A DNA stretch of 59,085 nucleotides, taken from NCBI GenBank assembly GCA_015665455.1, contig JADFAD010000015.1, positions 1-59,085 of the forward strand, in the 5' to 3' direction. A program made the translations under genes and the position numbers. A model generated the notes under the pieces. It was not told where the DNA came from, searched no databases, and worked only from the letters and a program-made list of their open reading frames with translations. Source of the DNA: Oceanospirillaceae bacterium. GTDB taxonomy: Bacteria; Pseudomonadota; Gammaproteobacteria; Pseudomonadales; Litoribrevibacteraceae. Below, one piece after another: positions 28,020 through 40,224 of this stretch (position 1 is its first letter; each line of letters opens with the position of its first letter).

Positions 28020-30914
28020 TTACGCGAACTTACGCTGTTCGCCTTCACCGTCGATGTTTTCAACACAACGACCACATAGTGTAGGATGTGTTTCAACCGA
28101 TCCCACATCATCCGTATGATGCCAACAGCGCTCACACTTCTCTTTTTCTGTCTTATTTACCAATACAGACAAACCATCAATCTCTGTCGATTGACCACCC
28201 TCGCCCACTTCAATATTGGCAACCGATGTGATTAATACGAATCGAAGCTCATCATCCAACTGTTCTAGTACTGATTTAACTTGCTCATTACAGAACAAAG
28301 TAACCTCAGCAGTTAAGCTTCCCTTCACAACATTATCGTTACGAGCTTGCTCAATCGCCTTATTTACTTCGGTTTTTATTGCCATCACCTGACGCCAAAA
28401 ATCATCGTCTAAGTCTTGAGCTTTAACTTCAGGGAAGCCTTCATACCATTCATCAAGAAAAACAGACTCACCTTCCTGACCAGGTGTGAACTCCCACATT
28501 TCTTCAGCAGTGAAAGACAAGATCGGTGCAATCCAACGTGTCATTGCTTGAAGCACATGATAAAGCGCGGTCTGGCAACTACGACGAGCCTGACTGTCTG
28601 ACTTGGTTGTGTACTGACGGTCTTTGATGATGTCCAGATAGAAGCCACCCAGCTCAATGACACAGAAATTATGAACCTTTTGATAAATGCTTAGCGTTGC
28701 ATATTCGTCATAGGCAGTAATCACTTCTTCTTGAAGTTTCTTAGCCTGCTCAACCGCCCAAGCATCCAAAGGCAACAACTGATCACCAGAGACCATGTCC
28801 GTTTCTGGATTAAAGCCATTCAAGTTCGCTAACAAGAATCGCGCTGTATTTCTGATACGTCGATACGAGTCTGCTGTACGCTTCAAAATTTCGTCAGAAA
28901 CGGTCATTTCATTGGAATAATCCGCTGAAGCAACCCAAAGACGAAGAATATCAGCGCCTAACTGATCTACTTTTTCTTGCGGTGCAATCACATTGCCTAA
29001 TGATTTAGACATCTTACGACCGTCTTTATCAACCGTAAAACCGTGAGTTAGAACTGTTTTATAAGGCGCTGAGTCACGCATAGCAACGCTGGTCAACAAA
29101 GATGACTGGAACCAACCTCGATGCTGATCAGAACCTTCAAGATACAAATCAGCAGGCGATCCTAACTGATCTCTTTGATCCAATACTGAAAAATGAGTTG
29201 TGCCAGAATCGAACCAAACATCCAACGTATCAGAGATTTTATCGTATTGACTCGCCTCATCGCCCAGTAGCGATTCAGGCTCAAGATCAAACCACGCCTC
29301 AATGCCTCGCTCTTCAACAAGCAAAGCAACTTTCTCAATCAACGTTTCTGTTTGAGGATGAAGCGCACCTGTCTCTTTATGAACAAACAACGTAATTGGT
29401 ACACCCCAGGTACGCTGTCGAGAAATACACCAATCAGGTCGATCAGTCATCATGGATTCAATGCGAGCCTTACCCCAGCCTGGTTTCCATTCGACAGAGT
29501 TATTCACTTCGTCCATTGCTTTATCAAGTAGACCGTTTTCAGTCATACCAATAAACCACTGAGGTGTTGCTCGGAAGATAATAGGAGATTTATGTCTCCA
29601 ACAATGAGGGTAGCTGTGCACAAGGTTCACTTTCTTTAACAAAGCACCTTTTTCAGCCAGAATCGCTAGAACCCTAAAATTACCTTTATTTGCAGTCGAC
29701 AAACCACTTAACTCAAGTGAATCCATGGTTTCATTCTGAATAAAACACCCTTCAGAATTCACCAACATCAACTGAGAAGAAATACCAAACGTGTTAGCAA
29801 CAACATAATCGTCCGCGCCGTGGAAAGGTGCAGTATGAACAGCACCTGTACCAGAGTCTGCGGTTACATGGTCACCAGTAATAACATGCACTAATTTTTC
29901 TTGTGCTGCGTCTGAGTCATTCGGCATAAACGGATGTTTAACCATCACACGACTGTTCGCATCTTCACCTTGAACCCAGCCAAAATCAGCACCTTTTGCA
30001 AACGCAACAACCGCAAAGCCAGTCTCTTCAATGCCATAACGCGCCATTGCATCCGCAACTAAGTCACTCGCCAAAACAAGTAACTCGTTCGTTTCTTTAA
30101 GATGAACCAAAGAATACTCAAGCTTCGGGTGAACAGAAACACCTTCGTTCGCAGGAAGCGTCCAAGGTGTGGTGGTCCAAATAACGATACTTGCTTTTAA
30201 ACCAACAACAGTCGCTTTATCCGAATCAGAAAAATTAAAACGATTTACAAGCTCATCTGAATTCTCAAATTCAAATTTCACATCAATAGAGATGGATTTT
30301 TTATCCTGATACTCAACTTCCGCTTCTGCCAACGCAGAACCGCAGTCCATACACCAGTTAACAGGTTTGAAGCCTTGAGTAACGTGCTTATTTTCTACAA
30401 TCTTACCAAGAGAACGAATGATATTGGCTTCAGTATTGAAATCCATCGTCAAATATGGATTTTCCCAATCGCCTGTAATCATTAGGCGTTTAAAATCTTC
30501 TCTCTGGCCATCGACCTGAGTCATCGCATATTTACGGCACTCAGCACGGAACGTCGCGGCATCAACTTTATCTCCAGCTTTGCCTATTTTCTCTTCTACT
30601 TTGAGCTCAATGGGTAAACCGTGACAATCCCAGCCAGGAACATAAGGCGCATCGAAACCGCTCAACGTCTTTGCCTTCACAATGATGTCTTTTAGAATTT
30701 TATTAACCGCATGACCGATGTGAATATTGCCATTCGCATAAGGAGGGCCGTCATGAAGAATAAATTTATTTCTTCCAGCTCTTGCTTCACGAATTTTATG
30801 ATACAGGCCTGTCTCTTCCCAACGCTTAAGAAGTTCAGGTTCACGCTTAGCTAGATTGCCTCGCATAGGAAATTCTGTATCGGGCAAGTTCAGAGTAGAT
30901 TTGTAATCAGCCAT
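28020..30914 (-). CDS. ileS: Isoleucyl-tRNA synthetase
   Basis: Class I synthetase charging tRNA-Ile. Landmarks: [12 protein letters not shown] (about residue 62), the CP1 editing domain with [11 protein letters not shown] and [19 protein letters not shown] near residue 610, and a C-terminal zinc knuckle with CERCWHH and CGRC. At 964 residues it is of bacterial type, like the mupirocin-sensitive enzymes. It is part of the ribF-ileS-lspA-fkpB-ispH order. I found no T-box or other leader regulation upstream. Confidence 0.97.
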   Translation of the reverse strand: MADYKSTLNLPDTEFPMRGNLAKREPELLKRWEETGLYHKIREARAGRNKFILHDGPPYANGNIHIGHAVNKILKDIIVKAKTLSGFDAPYVPGWDCHGLPIELKVEEKIGKAGDKVDAATFRAECRKYAMTQVDGQREDFKRLMITGDWENPYLTMDFNTEANIIRSLGKIVENKHVTQGFKPVNWCMDCGSALAEAEVEYQDKKSISIDVKFEFENSDELVNRFNFSDSDKATVVGLKASIVIWTTTPWTLPANEGVSVHPKLEYSLVHLKETNELLVLASDLVADAMARYGIEETGFAVVAFAKGADFGWVQGEDANSRVMVKHPFMPNDSDAAQEKLVHVITGDHVTADSGTGAVHTAPFHGADDYVVANTFGISSQLMLVNSEGCFIQNETMDSLELSGLSTANKGNFRVLAILAEKGALLKKVNLVHSYPHCWRHKSPIIFRATPQWFIGMTENGLLDKAMDEVNNSVEWKPGWGKARIESMMTDRPDWCISRQRTWGVPITLFVHKETGALHPQTETLIEKVALLVEERGIEAWFDLEPESLLGDEASQYDKISDTLDVWFDSGTTHFSVLDQRDQLGSPADLYLEGSDQHRGWFQSSLLTSVAMRDSAPYKTVLTHGFTVDKDGRKMSKSLGNVIAPQEKVDQLGADILRLWVASADYSNEMTVSDEILKRTADSYRRIRNTARFLLANLNGFNPETDMVSGDQLLPLDAWAVEQAKKLQEEVITAYDEYATLSIYQKVHNFCVIELGGFYLDIIKDRQYTTKSDSQARRSCQTALYHVLQAMTRWIAPILSFTAEEMWEFTPGQEGESVFLDEWYEGFPEVKAQDLDDDFWRQVMAIKTEVNKAIEQARNDNVVKGSLTAEVTLFCNEQVKSVLEQLDDELRFVLITSVANIEVGEGGQSTEIDGLSVLVNKTEKEKCERCWHHTDDVGSVETHPTLCGRCVENIDGEGEQRKFA

Positions 30915-31003
30915 ACCGTATTTTCCAATAACCTTTAAGGTTTACTATCTTAAATTTTTTATTCTATTCACAACTCAACAAAGAACTGCGAACGCATGTA
31001 TAT

Positions 31004-31966
31004 TTAGGTCTTGTTCGCCGCAAACCAAGCGTTAGCCGCTTGGATATCACTCTCAATTTGAGTTTTTAACGCGTCGATACCATCAAACTTTTGTTCATCT
31101 CGTAACTTATGACAGAACGTGATTCTTAATTTCTCACTGTATAATTCATCTGTCCCCGATTGGTAGCGGTCATCAATAATATGCACTTCCAAAGAAGGCT
31201 GGATGCCGTTCACTGTTGGTTTAATTCCTAAGTTTGCCACGGCAGACAAACCTTTTAGCTCATCAGGTCTATTTAAAGAAGTCGCTTCCACAGCAAATAC
31301 ACCGCTAAAAGGAGATTTAATGCCTGACAACTGAATATTTGCAGTAGGAACACCGAGCTGGCGCCCCAGCTTTCTACCATGAACCACCTTACCCGAAATC
31401 GAATATGGCCATCCCAACAACTTTTCAGCTAAATCGAAATCCGCATCAAATAAAACTTCACGAACCTTTGTGCTGCTAACGCGTTCTTCTTGATGACTGA
31501 AGGTTTCCATGCTCGCTAATTCAAAACCATATTGAGCAGATGATCGATTCAAAAACTCAAAGTCTCCTGAACGATCGCAGCCAAATTTAAAGTCATCACC
31601 TACAACAAGAAATTCGACTCCTAGGCCATCCACCAACAACCGCTGCACGAATTGATCAGCGGTTAATGCACGTAAACGTTCATTAAAACTGAGGCATACA
31701 ACCTGCTCAACACCCGCTTCAGCTAAACGAGCAATTTTATCCGTAAAGCGCGTAATTCTTCCTGGCGCGGTATCCGGATTAAAAAACTCTCTTGGTTGCG
31801 GTTCAAACACAACGACCGTTACAGGAAGATTCTTTTTCTTGGCTTCAACTTTCAAACGTGAAATTAACGACTTATGACCAATATGTACGCCATCAAAGTT
31901 ACCTATCGTCGCAACACAACCTTTGTGTTCAGGACGAATATTATGTAACCCTCGAATTACGCGCAT
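31004..31966 (-). CDS. ribF: Bifunctional riboflavin kinase / FMN adenylyltransferase
   Basis: It makes FMN and FAD from riboflavin. The N-terminal nucleotidyltransferase domain has TIGNFDGVHIGHKSLI and the late RVSSTKVREVL; the C-terminal flavokinase domain has GRKLGRQLGVPTANI and VANLGIKPTVNG. The length of 320 is normal. I chose the ATG at 31966; a TTG lies just before it, and GGAAGG is upstream. It precedes ileS by 89 bases. Confidence 0.95.
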   Translation of the reverse strand: MRVIRGLHNIRPEHKGCVATIGNFDGVHIGHKSLISRLKVEAKKKNLPVTVVVFEPQPREFFNPDTAPGRITRFTDKIARLAEAGVEQVVCLSFNERLRALTADQFVQRLLVDGLGVEFLVVGDDFKFGCDRSGDFEFLNRSSAQYGFELASMETFSHQEERVSSTKVREVLFDADFDLAEKLLGWPYSISGKVVHGRKLGRQLGVPTANIQLSGIKSPFSGVFAVEATSLNRPDELKGLSAVANLGIKPTVNGIQPSLEVHIIDDRYQSGTDELYSEKLRITFCHKLRDEQKFDGIDALKTQIESDIQAANAWFAANKT

Positions 31967-32044
31967 CAAAAACCTTCCAAGCCAGTAAAAACAAAAGGCG
32001 GCATTATATTACAGCCCTCGCCATCTTTATAGAGCAAACCCTAA

Positions 32045-33610
32045 TTAAGAGACACCTCTAAAGTGCCTCGGTCTGAATCCACACACTAACAACATCACGA
32101 AATAACTTAAACCACCAGCAACCACAAGCGAAACCAACCAAAATACTCGATCAAAAACGCCCCCCTCCAACCATACACTTGACGCAGGCATGACCAGATA
32201 TAAAACCAACACCATAACTGCGCAAGCAGTTAACAACTTAAACAAATAAACAAACAAACCTCGCTGCCATTCAAACACGGAAGCCTTACGCAGCGCCAAA
32301 TACAACCACACCGCATTCAACCAAGACGAAATGGATGTTGCCAACGCTAAGCCCACATGATCTAAATGCCAAACCAGAATTAAATTCAACACCATATTGG
32401 CAACCATGGCCTTGATTGCAATCTTTACTGGCGTCTTTGTATCTTGGCGAGAGAAAAAACCAGGAGCCAATACCTTAATAAGCATAAAGGCTAACAACCC
32501 CAAGGAATACGCCCTCAAACTGGCCGTAATCATTAGTATATCTGAAGCGGCTAATGCGCCATGAAAAAACAACGTCGAAACCAAAGGCTCCGCCAACACC
32601 ATTAGCGCCAGCATCGCAGGCACACCAATCAACATCACCATACGAACAGCCCAATCCAACGTTTGCGCAAAGGCCTTCGAGTCTTCATTAGAATGCTTTT
32701 TAGATAGAGACGGTAAAATCACAGTTGCAATGGCTATTCCGAACACACCAAGAGGCAACTCAGTTAAACGGTCTGAATAATACAACCAAGCTACACTCCC
32801 CGTCTGAAGAAACGAAGCAAGTACAGTATCCAGCAACAAGTTAATTTGACTTACGGAAACACCGAATAACGCAGGTATCATCAGGGTCACAATTCTTTTG
32901 ACCCCCTCATGATTTTTTTGGTATTTAGGCACCGGAAATAAACCAAGCCCCCCCAAAAAAGGCAACTGAAACAATAATTGAACAACACCCGCCAACAAAA
33001 CACCGTACGCCAATGCAGCAACAGGCGTATCCAAATGAGGAGAAAGAAGTACCGCAGAACCAATCAATGACAAATTTAGCAACACTGGTGTGAACGCCGG
33101 AACAGCAAATCGACCATAACTATTCAAAATACCGCCCGCGAAAGCAGTTAAAGAGATCAACATAAGATAAGGAAAGGTCAATCGAAGCATATCGACCGTC
33201 AACTGGTACTTGCCTTCGTCACTTGTGAACCCTGGCGCAAACACCATCGCCAACAAAGGAGCCCCCATCACTGCCAAGACCGTAGTAATGAGCAACACAC
33301 CACCTAGTATTCCAGCAACATGATTGACTAGATCCCTCACCTGCTCGTGTGTTTTTTTCTGCTGGTATTCTGTTAAAACAGGAACAAAAGACTGAGCAAA
33401 AGCCCCCTCGGCAAACAATCGTCGAAAGAAGTTTGGAATCTTAAACGCAACAAAAAAAGCATCCGCACCCGCACCCGCACCAAACAACACGGCCACAACG
33501 ATATCTCGAACCAGCCCCAAGACTCGAGAAAGCATCGTCATCACAGCGACGATTGCACTCGACTGCAACAACCCCTTCTTTTTCGAATCCCTGCTTACTT
33601 TATCCGTCAC
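32045..33610 (-). CDS. murJ: Lipid II flippase MurJ
   Basis: This MOP-family membrane protein moves lipid II across the inner membrane for peptidoglycan synthesis. The sequence shows about 14 hydrophobic helices and the family start [44 protein letters not shown]. The arginines needed for transport (in the R-D-V and R-R-L motifs) are there. The start is GTG at 33610 with a GGGATTGGG-like site. It stands between rpsT (divergent) and ribF, as in Pseudomonas; in E. coli murJ is elsewhere. Confidence 0.95.
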   Translation of the reverse strand: MTDKVSRDSKKKGLLQSSAIVAVMTMLSRVLGLVRDIVVAVLFGAGAGADAFFVAFKIPNFFRRLFAEGAFAQSFVPVLTEYQQKKTHEQVRDLVNHVAGILGGVLLITTVLAVMGAPLLAMVFAPGFTSDEGKYQLTVDMLRLTFPYLMLISLTAFAGGILNSYGRFAVPAFTPVLLNLSLIGSAVLLSPHLDTPVAALAYGVLLAGVVQLLFQLPFLGGLGLFPVPKYQKNHEGVKRIVTLMIPALFGVSVSQINLLLDTVLASFLQTGSVAWLYYSDRLTELPLGVFGIAIATVILPSLSKKHSNEDSKAFAQTLDWAVRMVMLIGVPAMLALMVLAEPLVSTLFFHGALAASDILMITASLRAYSLGLLAFMLIKVLAPGFFSRQDTKTPVKIAIKAMVANMVLNLILVWHLDHVGLALATSISSWLNAVWLYLALRKASVFEWQRGLFVYLFKLLTACAVMVLVLYLVMPASSVWLEGGVFDRVFWLVSLVVAGGLSYFVMLLVCGFRPRHFRGVS

Positions 33611-33724
33611 AACCCAATCCCTGCATTAACCCGATCCCAAAACATCAAATGTAAATGGCACACTCTAAAAACGGCAAAGTATACAGAGTTACTTCGACAC
33701 ATCCAGCCGATTAGAAAATTATTA

Positions 33725-33753
33725 TTGACACACCCAACTAATAAAGGCATAGT
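33725..33753 (+). promoter_or_regulatory. Sigma-70 promoter of rpsT
   Basis: A perfect -35 TTGACA (33725-33730), a 17-base spacer and -10 CATAGT (33748-33753). It lies about 45 bases before the rpsT start and shows that an upstream in-frame TTG at 33725 is not the start. Confidence 0.75.
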
Positions 33754-33799
33754 GGCGCGTCAAAAATCTTTCAGTCAAAAATTCTCAGGAGTCAGACAC

Positions 33800-34066
33800 G
33801 TGGCTAACTCTCCACAAGCTAAAAAACGTGCACGTCAGTCGGAAAAAAGCCGTCAGCGCAACGCAAGCTTACGCTCAATGGTTCGCACATACATTAAAAA
33901 AGTAAGAGCACAAATCGAAGCAGGCGATAAAGCTGCTGCGACTGCTGCTTACCAAGAAGCTCAACCTGTTATCGCTAAAATGGTTAACAAGGGCGTCTTC
34001 GCTAAAAATAAGGCAGCTCGCATTCAGAGCCGTCTTAATGCACAGGTTAAAGCACTTAATAGCTAA
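33800..34066 (+). CDS. rpsT: 30S ribosomal protein S20
   Basis: S20 is a primary 16S rRNA-binding protein. The sequence from [20 protein letters not shown] onwards and the end [15 protein letters not shown] match the family; the length of 88 is right. The start is GTG at 33800, with GGAG eight bases upstream. E. coli rpsT starts with UUG, and its weak start takes part in autoregulation; a non-ATG start here fits the same idea. It is monocistronic, with its own promoter and terminator. Confidence 0.95.
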   Translation: MANSPQAKKRARQSEKSRQRNASLRSMVRTYIKKVRAQIEAGDKAAATAAYQEAQPVIAKMVNKGVFAKNKAARIQSRLNAQVKALNS

Positions 34067-34087
34067 TCCGCCATTATGCTGCTAAAT

Positions 34088-34114
34088 AAAAACCGGCCAC
34101 AAGCCGGTTTTTTT
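34088..34114. terminator. Terminator of rpsT (bidirectional with proB)
   Basis: AACCGGC (34091-34097) pairs with GCCGGTT (34103-34109) around a five-base loop, with seven T after it and a run of A before it. It can stop both rpsT and the convergent proB. Confidence 0.88.
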
Positions 34115-34141
34115 ATATCCAAATTTCACTAGAAGCACAGA

Positions 34142-35278
34142 CTACATTAGCACTAAGTTATCTCGATGTATTAACTCTTCCTCACCAAGATACCCCAAGA
34201 TAGACTCAAAACTCTCAGAAGAACGCCCCACAATCTTCAGCGCCTCATCCACACTATAATTCACCAAACCGTGAGCCACCACATGACCTAACTCATCACG
34301 GCAAACCACCATCTCTCCGCGATTAAAAGCCCCTGAAACACGCCTAACACCAACAGACAACAAACTACGATTCAACTGAGACAACGCCTTTACAGCACCT
34401 GCATCCAACACCAACTCACCCTTAGCGCGCAAATGCCCTGCCAACCACTGCTTACGCGCATCCAAAGGACGAGCATCCGGCTTAAACCAGGTACCAATCT
34501 GCTGACCAGAAGAAACCTTTAATAAAACATCTTCCACTCGACCAGAGGCAACAATCGTATGCGCACCCGCCCGAGCAGCCAATCTAGCAGCACTGATCTT
34601 AGTCGCCATACCACCCCGACCTAACGCACCAGCCCCACCAGCAGCCATAGCATCCAAAGAGTCATCACTCGCTAATGTTTCGGTAATTAAATCCGCACTT
34701 GAATCCTTCCTTGGATCTGCAGTAAATAACCCCTGCTGATCCGTTAAGATCACCAACAAATCAGCCTCAACTAAGTTTGCCACTAACGCACCCAACGTGT
34801 CGTTATCACCAAACTTAATTTCATCCGTAACGACAGTATCGTTTTCATTCACAACAGCAACAGCACCAAGACGAATCAACTCGCGAAGTGTGCTTCTAGC
34901 ATTGAGATAGCGTTGACGATCAGAAAGATCATCATGCGTAAGTAAAATCTGAGCAGTATGCAAACCATGACGCTGAAAGTTCGCCTCATACACCTGCACC
35001 AAACCCATTTGACCAACAGCAGCAGCAGCCTGTAACTGATGCATACTCTTTGGGCGATCAATCATCCCAAGTCGCTTCATTCCCTCTGCTACCGAACCAG
35101 AAGAAACCAAAACCACCTCAATCCCGGACCGAACCAACGCCGAGATTTGATCAACCCACGCAGCAATTGCTTTATAATCAAGACCCTGACCATCATTGGT
35201 CAATAACGCACTTCCAATCTTAACAACCCAACGATCAGATCGACCCAAGGACTCTCGAGTTTCAAATTTTGCAGTCAT
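34142..35278 (-). CDS. proB: Glutamate 5-kinase
   Basis: It phosphorylates glutamate in the first step of proline synthesis and is normally feedback-inhibited by proline. The amino-acid-kinase domain (1-260) has [34 protein letters not shown] and [18 protein letters not shown]. The C-terminal PUA domain (about 280-365) has [13 protein letters not shown]. The length of 378 fits. It follows obgE by 84 bases on the same strand, the usual obgE-proB order. Confidence 0.95.
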   Translation of the reverse strand: MTAKFETRESLGRSDRWVVKIGSALLTNDGQGLDYKAIAAWVDQISALVRSGIEVVLVSSGSVAEGMKRLGMIDRPKSMHQLQAAAAVGQMGLVQVYEANFQRHGLHTAQILLTHDDLSDRQRYLNARSTLRELIRLGAVAVVNENDTVVTDEIKFGDNDTLGALVANLVEADLLVILTDQQGLFTADPRKDSSADLITETLASDDSLDAMAAGGAGALGRGGMATKISAARLAARAGAHTIVASGRVEDVLLKVSSGQQIGTWFKPDARPLDARKQWLAGHLRAKGELVLDAGAVKALSQLNRSLLSVGVRRVSGAFNRGEMVVCRDELGHVVAHGLVNYSVDEALKIVGRSSESFESILGYLGEEELIHRDNLVLM

Positions 35279-35362
35279 TTCGTTTAACGCCTACCAAACA
35301 TTAAATTCCAAGCAATTAGCAATAACTCTATATAACAGAACTCTGATTAATCTATCTGACAA

Positions 35363-36659
<1,297 letters not shown>

Positions 36660-36696
36660 CAGACCAACAACCACCCAAAGGCAGTGTCAGTTAAAG

Positions 36697-36957
36697 TTAT
36701 GCAGACGCTACGATAGAAACGTATTTACGATTCTTAGGTCCACGAACTTCAAACTTAACTTCACCATCTGCAGTAGCAAATAAAGTGTGGTCTTTACCAC
36801 AACCTACATTGTTACCTGCATGGAATTTTGTTCCACGCTGACGAACAATAATATTACCAGCTAGAACAGATTGGCCGCCAAACCGCTTGACGCCCAAGCG
36901 TTTGGATTCGGAATCGCGACCGTTATTAGTACTACCACCAGCTTTTTTATGAGCCAT
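36697..36957 (-). CDS. rpmA: 50S ribosomal protein L27
   Basis: L27 reaches the peptidyl-transferase centre with its N-terminal tail. The sequence [22 protein letters not shown] and [22 protein letters not shown] match the family. It has 86 residues, starts with the intact AHKKAGG tail and has no cleavable extension of the Firmicutes type. It follows rplU by 47 bases. Confidence 0.97.
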   Translation of the reverse strand: MAHKKAGGSTNNGRDSESKRLGVKRFGGQSVLAGNIIVRQRGTKFHAGNNVGCGKDHTLFATADGEVKFEVRGPKNRKYVSIVASA

Positions 36958-37004
36958 CTGATGTCACTCCTTAAAAATTGTTAACCTGAAATCGAACGAT
37001 TCGA

Positions 37005-37316
37005 TTACGCGTTAATTCCAGTGATTTTCACCTCAGTAAACCACTGACGGTGACCCATGCGCTTCATGTGATGCTTACGGCGCTTAAACTTAATGATGCT
37101 TACTTTCTTGTGACGACCGTGCTCAAGAACTTCAGCAGAAACTTTAGCTCCCTTAAGCTCAGGCTCACCAATCTGAATTGTTTCACCATCAGAAACCAAC
37201 AACACTCGATCGAAATCGATTGTTGCGCCAGTTTCAACTTCAAGCTTTTCTAGCTTGATGCGGTCACCCGCTTTAACACGGTGCTGCTTACCACCGCTTA
37301 CAAAAACTGCATGCAT
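37005..37316 (-). CDS. rplU: 50S ribosomal protein L21
   Basis: L21 binds 23S rRNA in the early assembly of the large subunit. [18 protein letters not shown] and the end [20 protein letters not shown] are typical. I chose the ATG at 37316 (103 residues); GGAG lies nine bases upstream, and the five extra codons of a longer frame do not belong to the family. It is the first gene of rplU-rpmA and has a structured leader of about 120 bases. Confidence 0.96.
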   Translation of the reverse strand: MHAVFVSGGKQHRVKAGDRIKLEKLEVETGATIDFDRVLLVSDGETIQIGEPELKGAKVSAEVLEHGRHKKVSIIKFKRRKHHMKRMGHRQWFTEVKITGINA

Positions 37317-37393
37317 TGCATTACACTCCAAAATAATCTCGCCAATTTAAGAGGGCTTCTTATATACCTGTTTCTAAGGAGTTCACTCTGAAA

Positions 37394-37436
37394 CCCCTAT
37401 TACAGGGAGCACAAATCCTGCGGACGAGTTCGCAGG
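37394..37436 (-). promoter_or_regulatory. Two hairpins in the rplU mRNA leader
   Basis: Within the 5' untranslated region, CCTGCG/CGCAGG (37417-37422 with 37431-37436) and CCCT/AGGG (37395-37398 with 37404-37407) can each form a stem. Ribosomal protein leaders often bind their own product. I do not recognise a known leader family. The gap 37317-37620 holds this leader, the rplU promoter and the space before ispB; I see no further gene there. Confidence 0.4.
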
Positions 37437-37443
37437 GGCGCTT

Positions 37444-37472
37444 ATTCTATGAGCAACCAATAAAAAACTCAA
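37444..37472 (-). promoter_or_regulatory. Sigma-70 promoter of rplU-rpmA
   Basis: On the minus strand -35 TTGAGT (37467-37472), a spacer of 17 and -10 TAGAAT (37444-37449). A 12-bp palindrome GCGATATATCGC (37473-37484) abuts the -35 and could be an operator. Confidence 0.72.
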
Positions 37473-37620
37473 GCGATATATCGCATAAAACAGTCGAATA
37501 AAACAACAACTCCGTACAAATAAGCATCAGCGCGATACAATTATTCTTAAAAGCAGCTATACTCCCGTCCTTTAGTTTTTACACAAACAATAACAACCGC
37601 TGTTCAAGAGCCAGCTTTCA

Positions 37621-38589
37621 ATGCAAACAAACAATATATACGCCTCGGTACAAGCCGATTTTGAAGCAGTAAACCAGTTCATTCTCGGTCAGTTGCACTC
37701 CGATGTACCACTTGTTGTTAAGATAGGTCACCACATTATCGAGTCTGGCGGAAAACGAATGCGCCCGTTGCTCGCATTGCTTTCTGCTAACGCACTGGGC
37801 TATCAAGGCGACAAACACATTAAGCTGGCTACCGTCATTGAGTTTCTTCACACTGCTACTCTATTACATGACGATGTAGTTGACTCTTCGGACATGCGAC
37901 GAGGCAAAACAACCGCCAATGCAAAATGGGGCAACGAACCCAGCGTACTGGTTGGTGATTTCCTATACTCAAGAGCATTCCAGATTCTTGTTGAGACCGA
38001 AAATCTATCTGTGATGCGAATTCTTTCAAACGCAACATGTGTGATTGCCGAAGGCGAAGTATTGCAATTAATGAACGTTAAAAACCCTAACGTTTCTGAA
38101 CAACAATACATGGACGTCATCTACGGAAAAACAGCCAAGCTGTTTGAAGCAAGTACGGAGTGTGGCGCCCTATTAAGCACCAATGACCCTAAACTAATTA
38201 AGGCCAGTGCAGATTATGGCTTAAACTTAGGCTTAGGGTTTCAAATCATGGACGACATCCTTGATTATGAAGGCGATGCTACCACCATGGGTAAAAATGT
38301 AGGCGACGATTTGGCCGAAGGTAAACCCACCCTACCTCTCATTCAAGCAATGAAAACAGGAAGCGAAGCCGAAGCCAAGCTGATCCGACAAGCCATCCGC
38401 AAAGGTGGATTGGAAGACATTACTAAAATCCAGCAAATAGTGAATGACACAGGCTCTTTGACTTACTGCAAACAAAAAGCCCTTGAACTTGCTGACAAAG
38501 CACACGCTGCCTTAAACGCATTACCTCAAAGCGAACACACAAAATGCATGGAAGCAGTTTTAGAACTTGCCGTTGATCGCAAAGTGTAA
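37621..38589 (+). CDS. ispB: Octaprenyl (polyprenyl) diphosphate synthase
   Basis: It elongates farnesyl diphosphate to the long side chain of ubiquinone. The first aspartate-rich motif is DDVVDSSDMRRG (Asp84/85) and the second is DDILDYEGD near residue 210; GGKRMRPLLALL is also typical. The length of 322 is normal. The product chain length (octa- or nonaprenyl) cannot be read from the sequence with certainty. It is divergent from rplU, as in E. coli, and an MFS gene follows after two bases. Confidence 0.94.
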   Translation: MQTNNIYASVQADFEAVNQFILGQLHSDVPLVVKIGHHIIESGGKRMRPLLALLSANALGYQGDKHIKLATVIEFLHTATLLHDDVVDSSDMRRGKTTANAKWGNEPSVLVGDFLYSRAFQILVETENLSVMRILSNATCVIAEGEVLQLMNVKNPNVSEQQYMDVIYGKTAKLFEASTECGALLSTNDPKLIKASADYGLNLGLGFQIMDDILDYEGDATTMGKNVGDDLAEGKPTLPLIQAMKTGSEAEAKLIRQAIRKGGLEDITKIQQIVNDTGSLTYCKQKALELADKAHAALNALPQSEHTKCMEAVLELAVDRKV

Positions 38590-38591
38590 CA

Positions 38592-39743
38592 TTGGAAAGC
38601 CAGCATAGAACTCTCTATGGGTTGACGCTTCTTGCGTACGCAATATTGTACGCACCTCAACCCATACTTCCCGCTCTTGCCTTAGAATTCAACAGCTCCA
38701 ACAATACAACAGCACTCCTAACTACCGCTGTGATGCTACCACTAGCAATCGCCCCCTTAAGCTACGGCTTCATACTTGAACGGTTTCCTGCGAAATACGG
38801 TTTAATCTCCTCCTGCATTGTCATGGCTATATGCCATTTAGCCTTTTCAAATATCACCAACATCACCCAAGCCATTATTATCCGAGCCATTGAAGGCATC
38901 ACCCTTCCTGTTATGCTTACATCAATAATGACACTACTGACACGAACAACCCCCAAGAATAAGCTTCAAACCACCTTATCAACGTTTATAGCCTTAACCA
39001 TCGTAGGTGGCCTTGGCGGAAGAGCCATCAGCATGCTATTAACTGAATACTCTGATTGGCGCTACACCTTTTGGCTTCTAGCCCTATGCAGCCTATTGGC
39101 ACTTAAACCCTTACAAAAACTGCCAGAACACAAACCACCCCACCAAAAGCCTGTAACAATCAGCCACTTGATCCAATGCGTTAAACACACCAAAAACAGG
39201 TATTTATACCCATTCATATTGATTCAATTCTTCACCATGGTTGCCATCCTCAACTTCATTCCTTTTCAAATAATGAAAACGTTCAAGCAAGACAGCTATT
39301 GGCCAATACTGTTGGTTTACAGCTTTTACATAGCAGCCATTGGAACAGCATTATTTACTATAAGAATGCGAAGAAGATTCAAGAACCTCCAAGTTATAGG
39401 AGGCGTAGGATGGCTTTTTATAACCTGCATAGGACTTTGGTGCTTTAGTTTCAATCAGCTCCCCATGTACTGCATTGGCTTTACACTGGTCTGCGGCGCC
39501 ATATTTGCCAACCATTCAATCTGCAGCACCGAAGTAAATCAAAACGAAGAAGAGTATTCAGGCCTCGCCAATGGCACCTACCTTACGTTTTATTACACAG
39601 GAGGTACCCTTGGTTCAATTTTGCCTGGCATATGGATTTCACAATACGGCTGGAACACCACGCTAATCTATTTAATATGCGGAAGTATCATATCCACGAT
39701 CTTGCTTGGGCTATATCATCAAGCAAAACACAAAACACGTTAA
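38592..39743 (+). CDS. MFS transporter of unknown substrate
   Basis: A 383-residue membrane protein with about 12 hydrophobic helices and a major-facilitator layout. The loop between helices 2 and 3 has [10 protein letters not shown], and a longer basic central loop (HKPPHQKPV) divides the halves. The substrate is unknown; sugar- or drug-efflux types are possible. The start is TTG at 38592, two bases after the ispB stop; no ATG precedes the first helix, and no clear ribosome-binding site is seen, so coupling to ispB is likely. Its stop codon overlaps that of folX on the other strand. Confidence 0.75.
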   Translation: MESQHRTLYGLTLLAYAILYAPQPILPALALEFNSSNNTTALLTTAVMLPLAIAPLSYGFILERFPAKYGLISSCIVMAICHLAFSNITNITQAIIIRAIEGITLPVMLTSIMTLLTRTTPKNKLQTTLSTFIALTIVGGLGGRAISMLLTEYSDWRYTFWLLALCSLLALKPLQKLPEHKPPHQKPVTISHLIQCVKHTKNRYLYPFILIQFFTMVAILNFIPFQIMKTFKQDSYWPILLVYSFYIAAIGTALFTIRMRRRFKNLQVIGGVGWLFITCIGLWCFSFNQLPMYCIGFTLVCGAIFANHSICSTEVNQNEEEYSGLANGTYLTFYYTGGTLGSILPGIWISQYGWNTTLIYLICGSIISTILLGLYHQAKHKTR

Positions 39744-40108
39744 TCCTTATGATAGCAAAGTGCTATTGATACCGAATCAGTGAATCGAAGTGCATTAGGT
39801 TTATCCACTTCAACCTCAGCAAACACAACCCGATCATCACCACACACCAAATCCAACAACTCAGCAGTTAAACATTCAAGCAATGCAAAGCGGTTTTCCT
39901 CTACATGTCGAATTACGGATTTTGTAATCGGTTTATAATTAAGAGCATCTTCAATTTCAACAGAATGCGTCGCACGCTCAGCCATGTAATGAATCTCAAC
40001 ATTTATCACCACATCCTGCTTATTATTAATTTCTTCTTCTTTAATTCCGATGTAAGTGCGCAATCTAAGGTTTTTAATTCGAATTTTTGCAAGCTGACTG
40101 ACCGACAT
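39740..40108 (-). CDS. folX: Dihydroneopterin triphosphate 2'-epimerase FolX
   Basis: It belongs to the dihydroneopterin aldolase/epimerase family. The sequence [29 protein letters not shown] and the later [13 protein letters not shown] are very close to E. coli FolX as I remember it, more so than to FolB. FolX epimerises dihydroneopterin triphosphate for tetrahydromonapterin synthesis. The conserved Lys is in [17 protein letters not shown] chose the ATG at 40108, with GGAG five bases upstream; a TTG-started longer frame is less likely. Confidence 0.85.
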   Translation of the reverse strand: MSVSQLAKIRIKNLRLRTYIGIKEEEINNKQDVVINVEIHYMAERATHSVEIEDALNYKPITKSVIRHVEENRFALLECLTAELLDLVCGDDRVVFAEVEVDKPNALRFTDSVSIALCYHKD

Positions 40109-40224
40109 TTTATCTCCTGACAATTCAATGAATTAGGAAACTAATTCCACGAAACCCTCATCACATCACAGTCAGACAATGCAGATCAAGCACCAATCTC
40201 ATACAAAGACCTCAAACAGGACAT

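Noticed and set aside
28004-28135. Upstream extension of lspA into ileS
   Set aside because: It would overlap the end of ileS by over 100 bases, and LspA proteins start near MAIEFHKNRAV.
33725-33799. N-terminal extension of S20 from a TTG
   Set aside because: The bases form the rpsT promoter, and S20 never carries such a leader.
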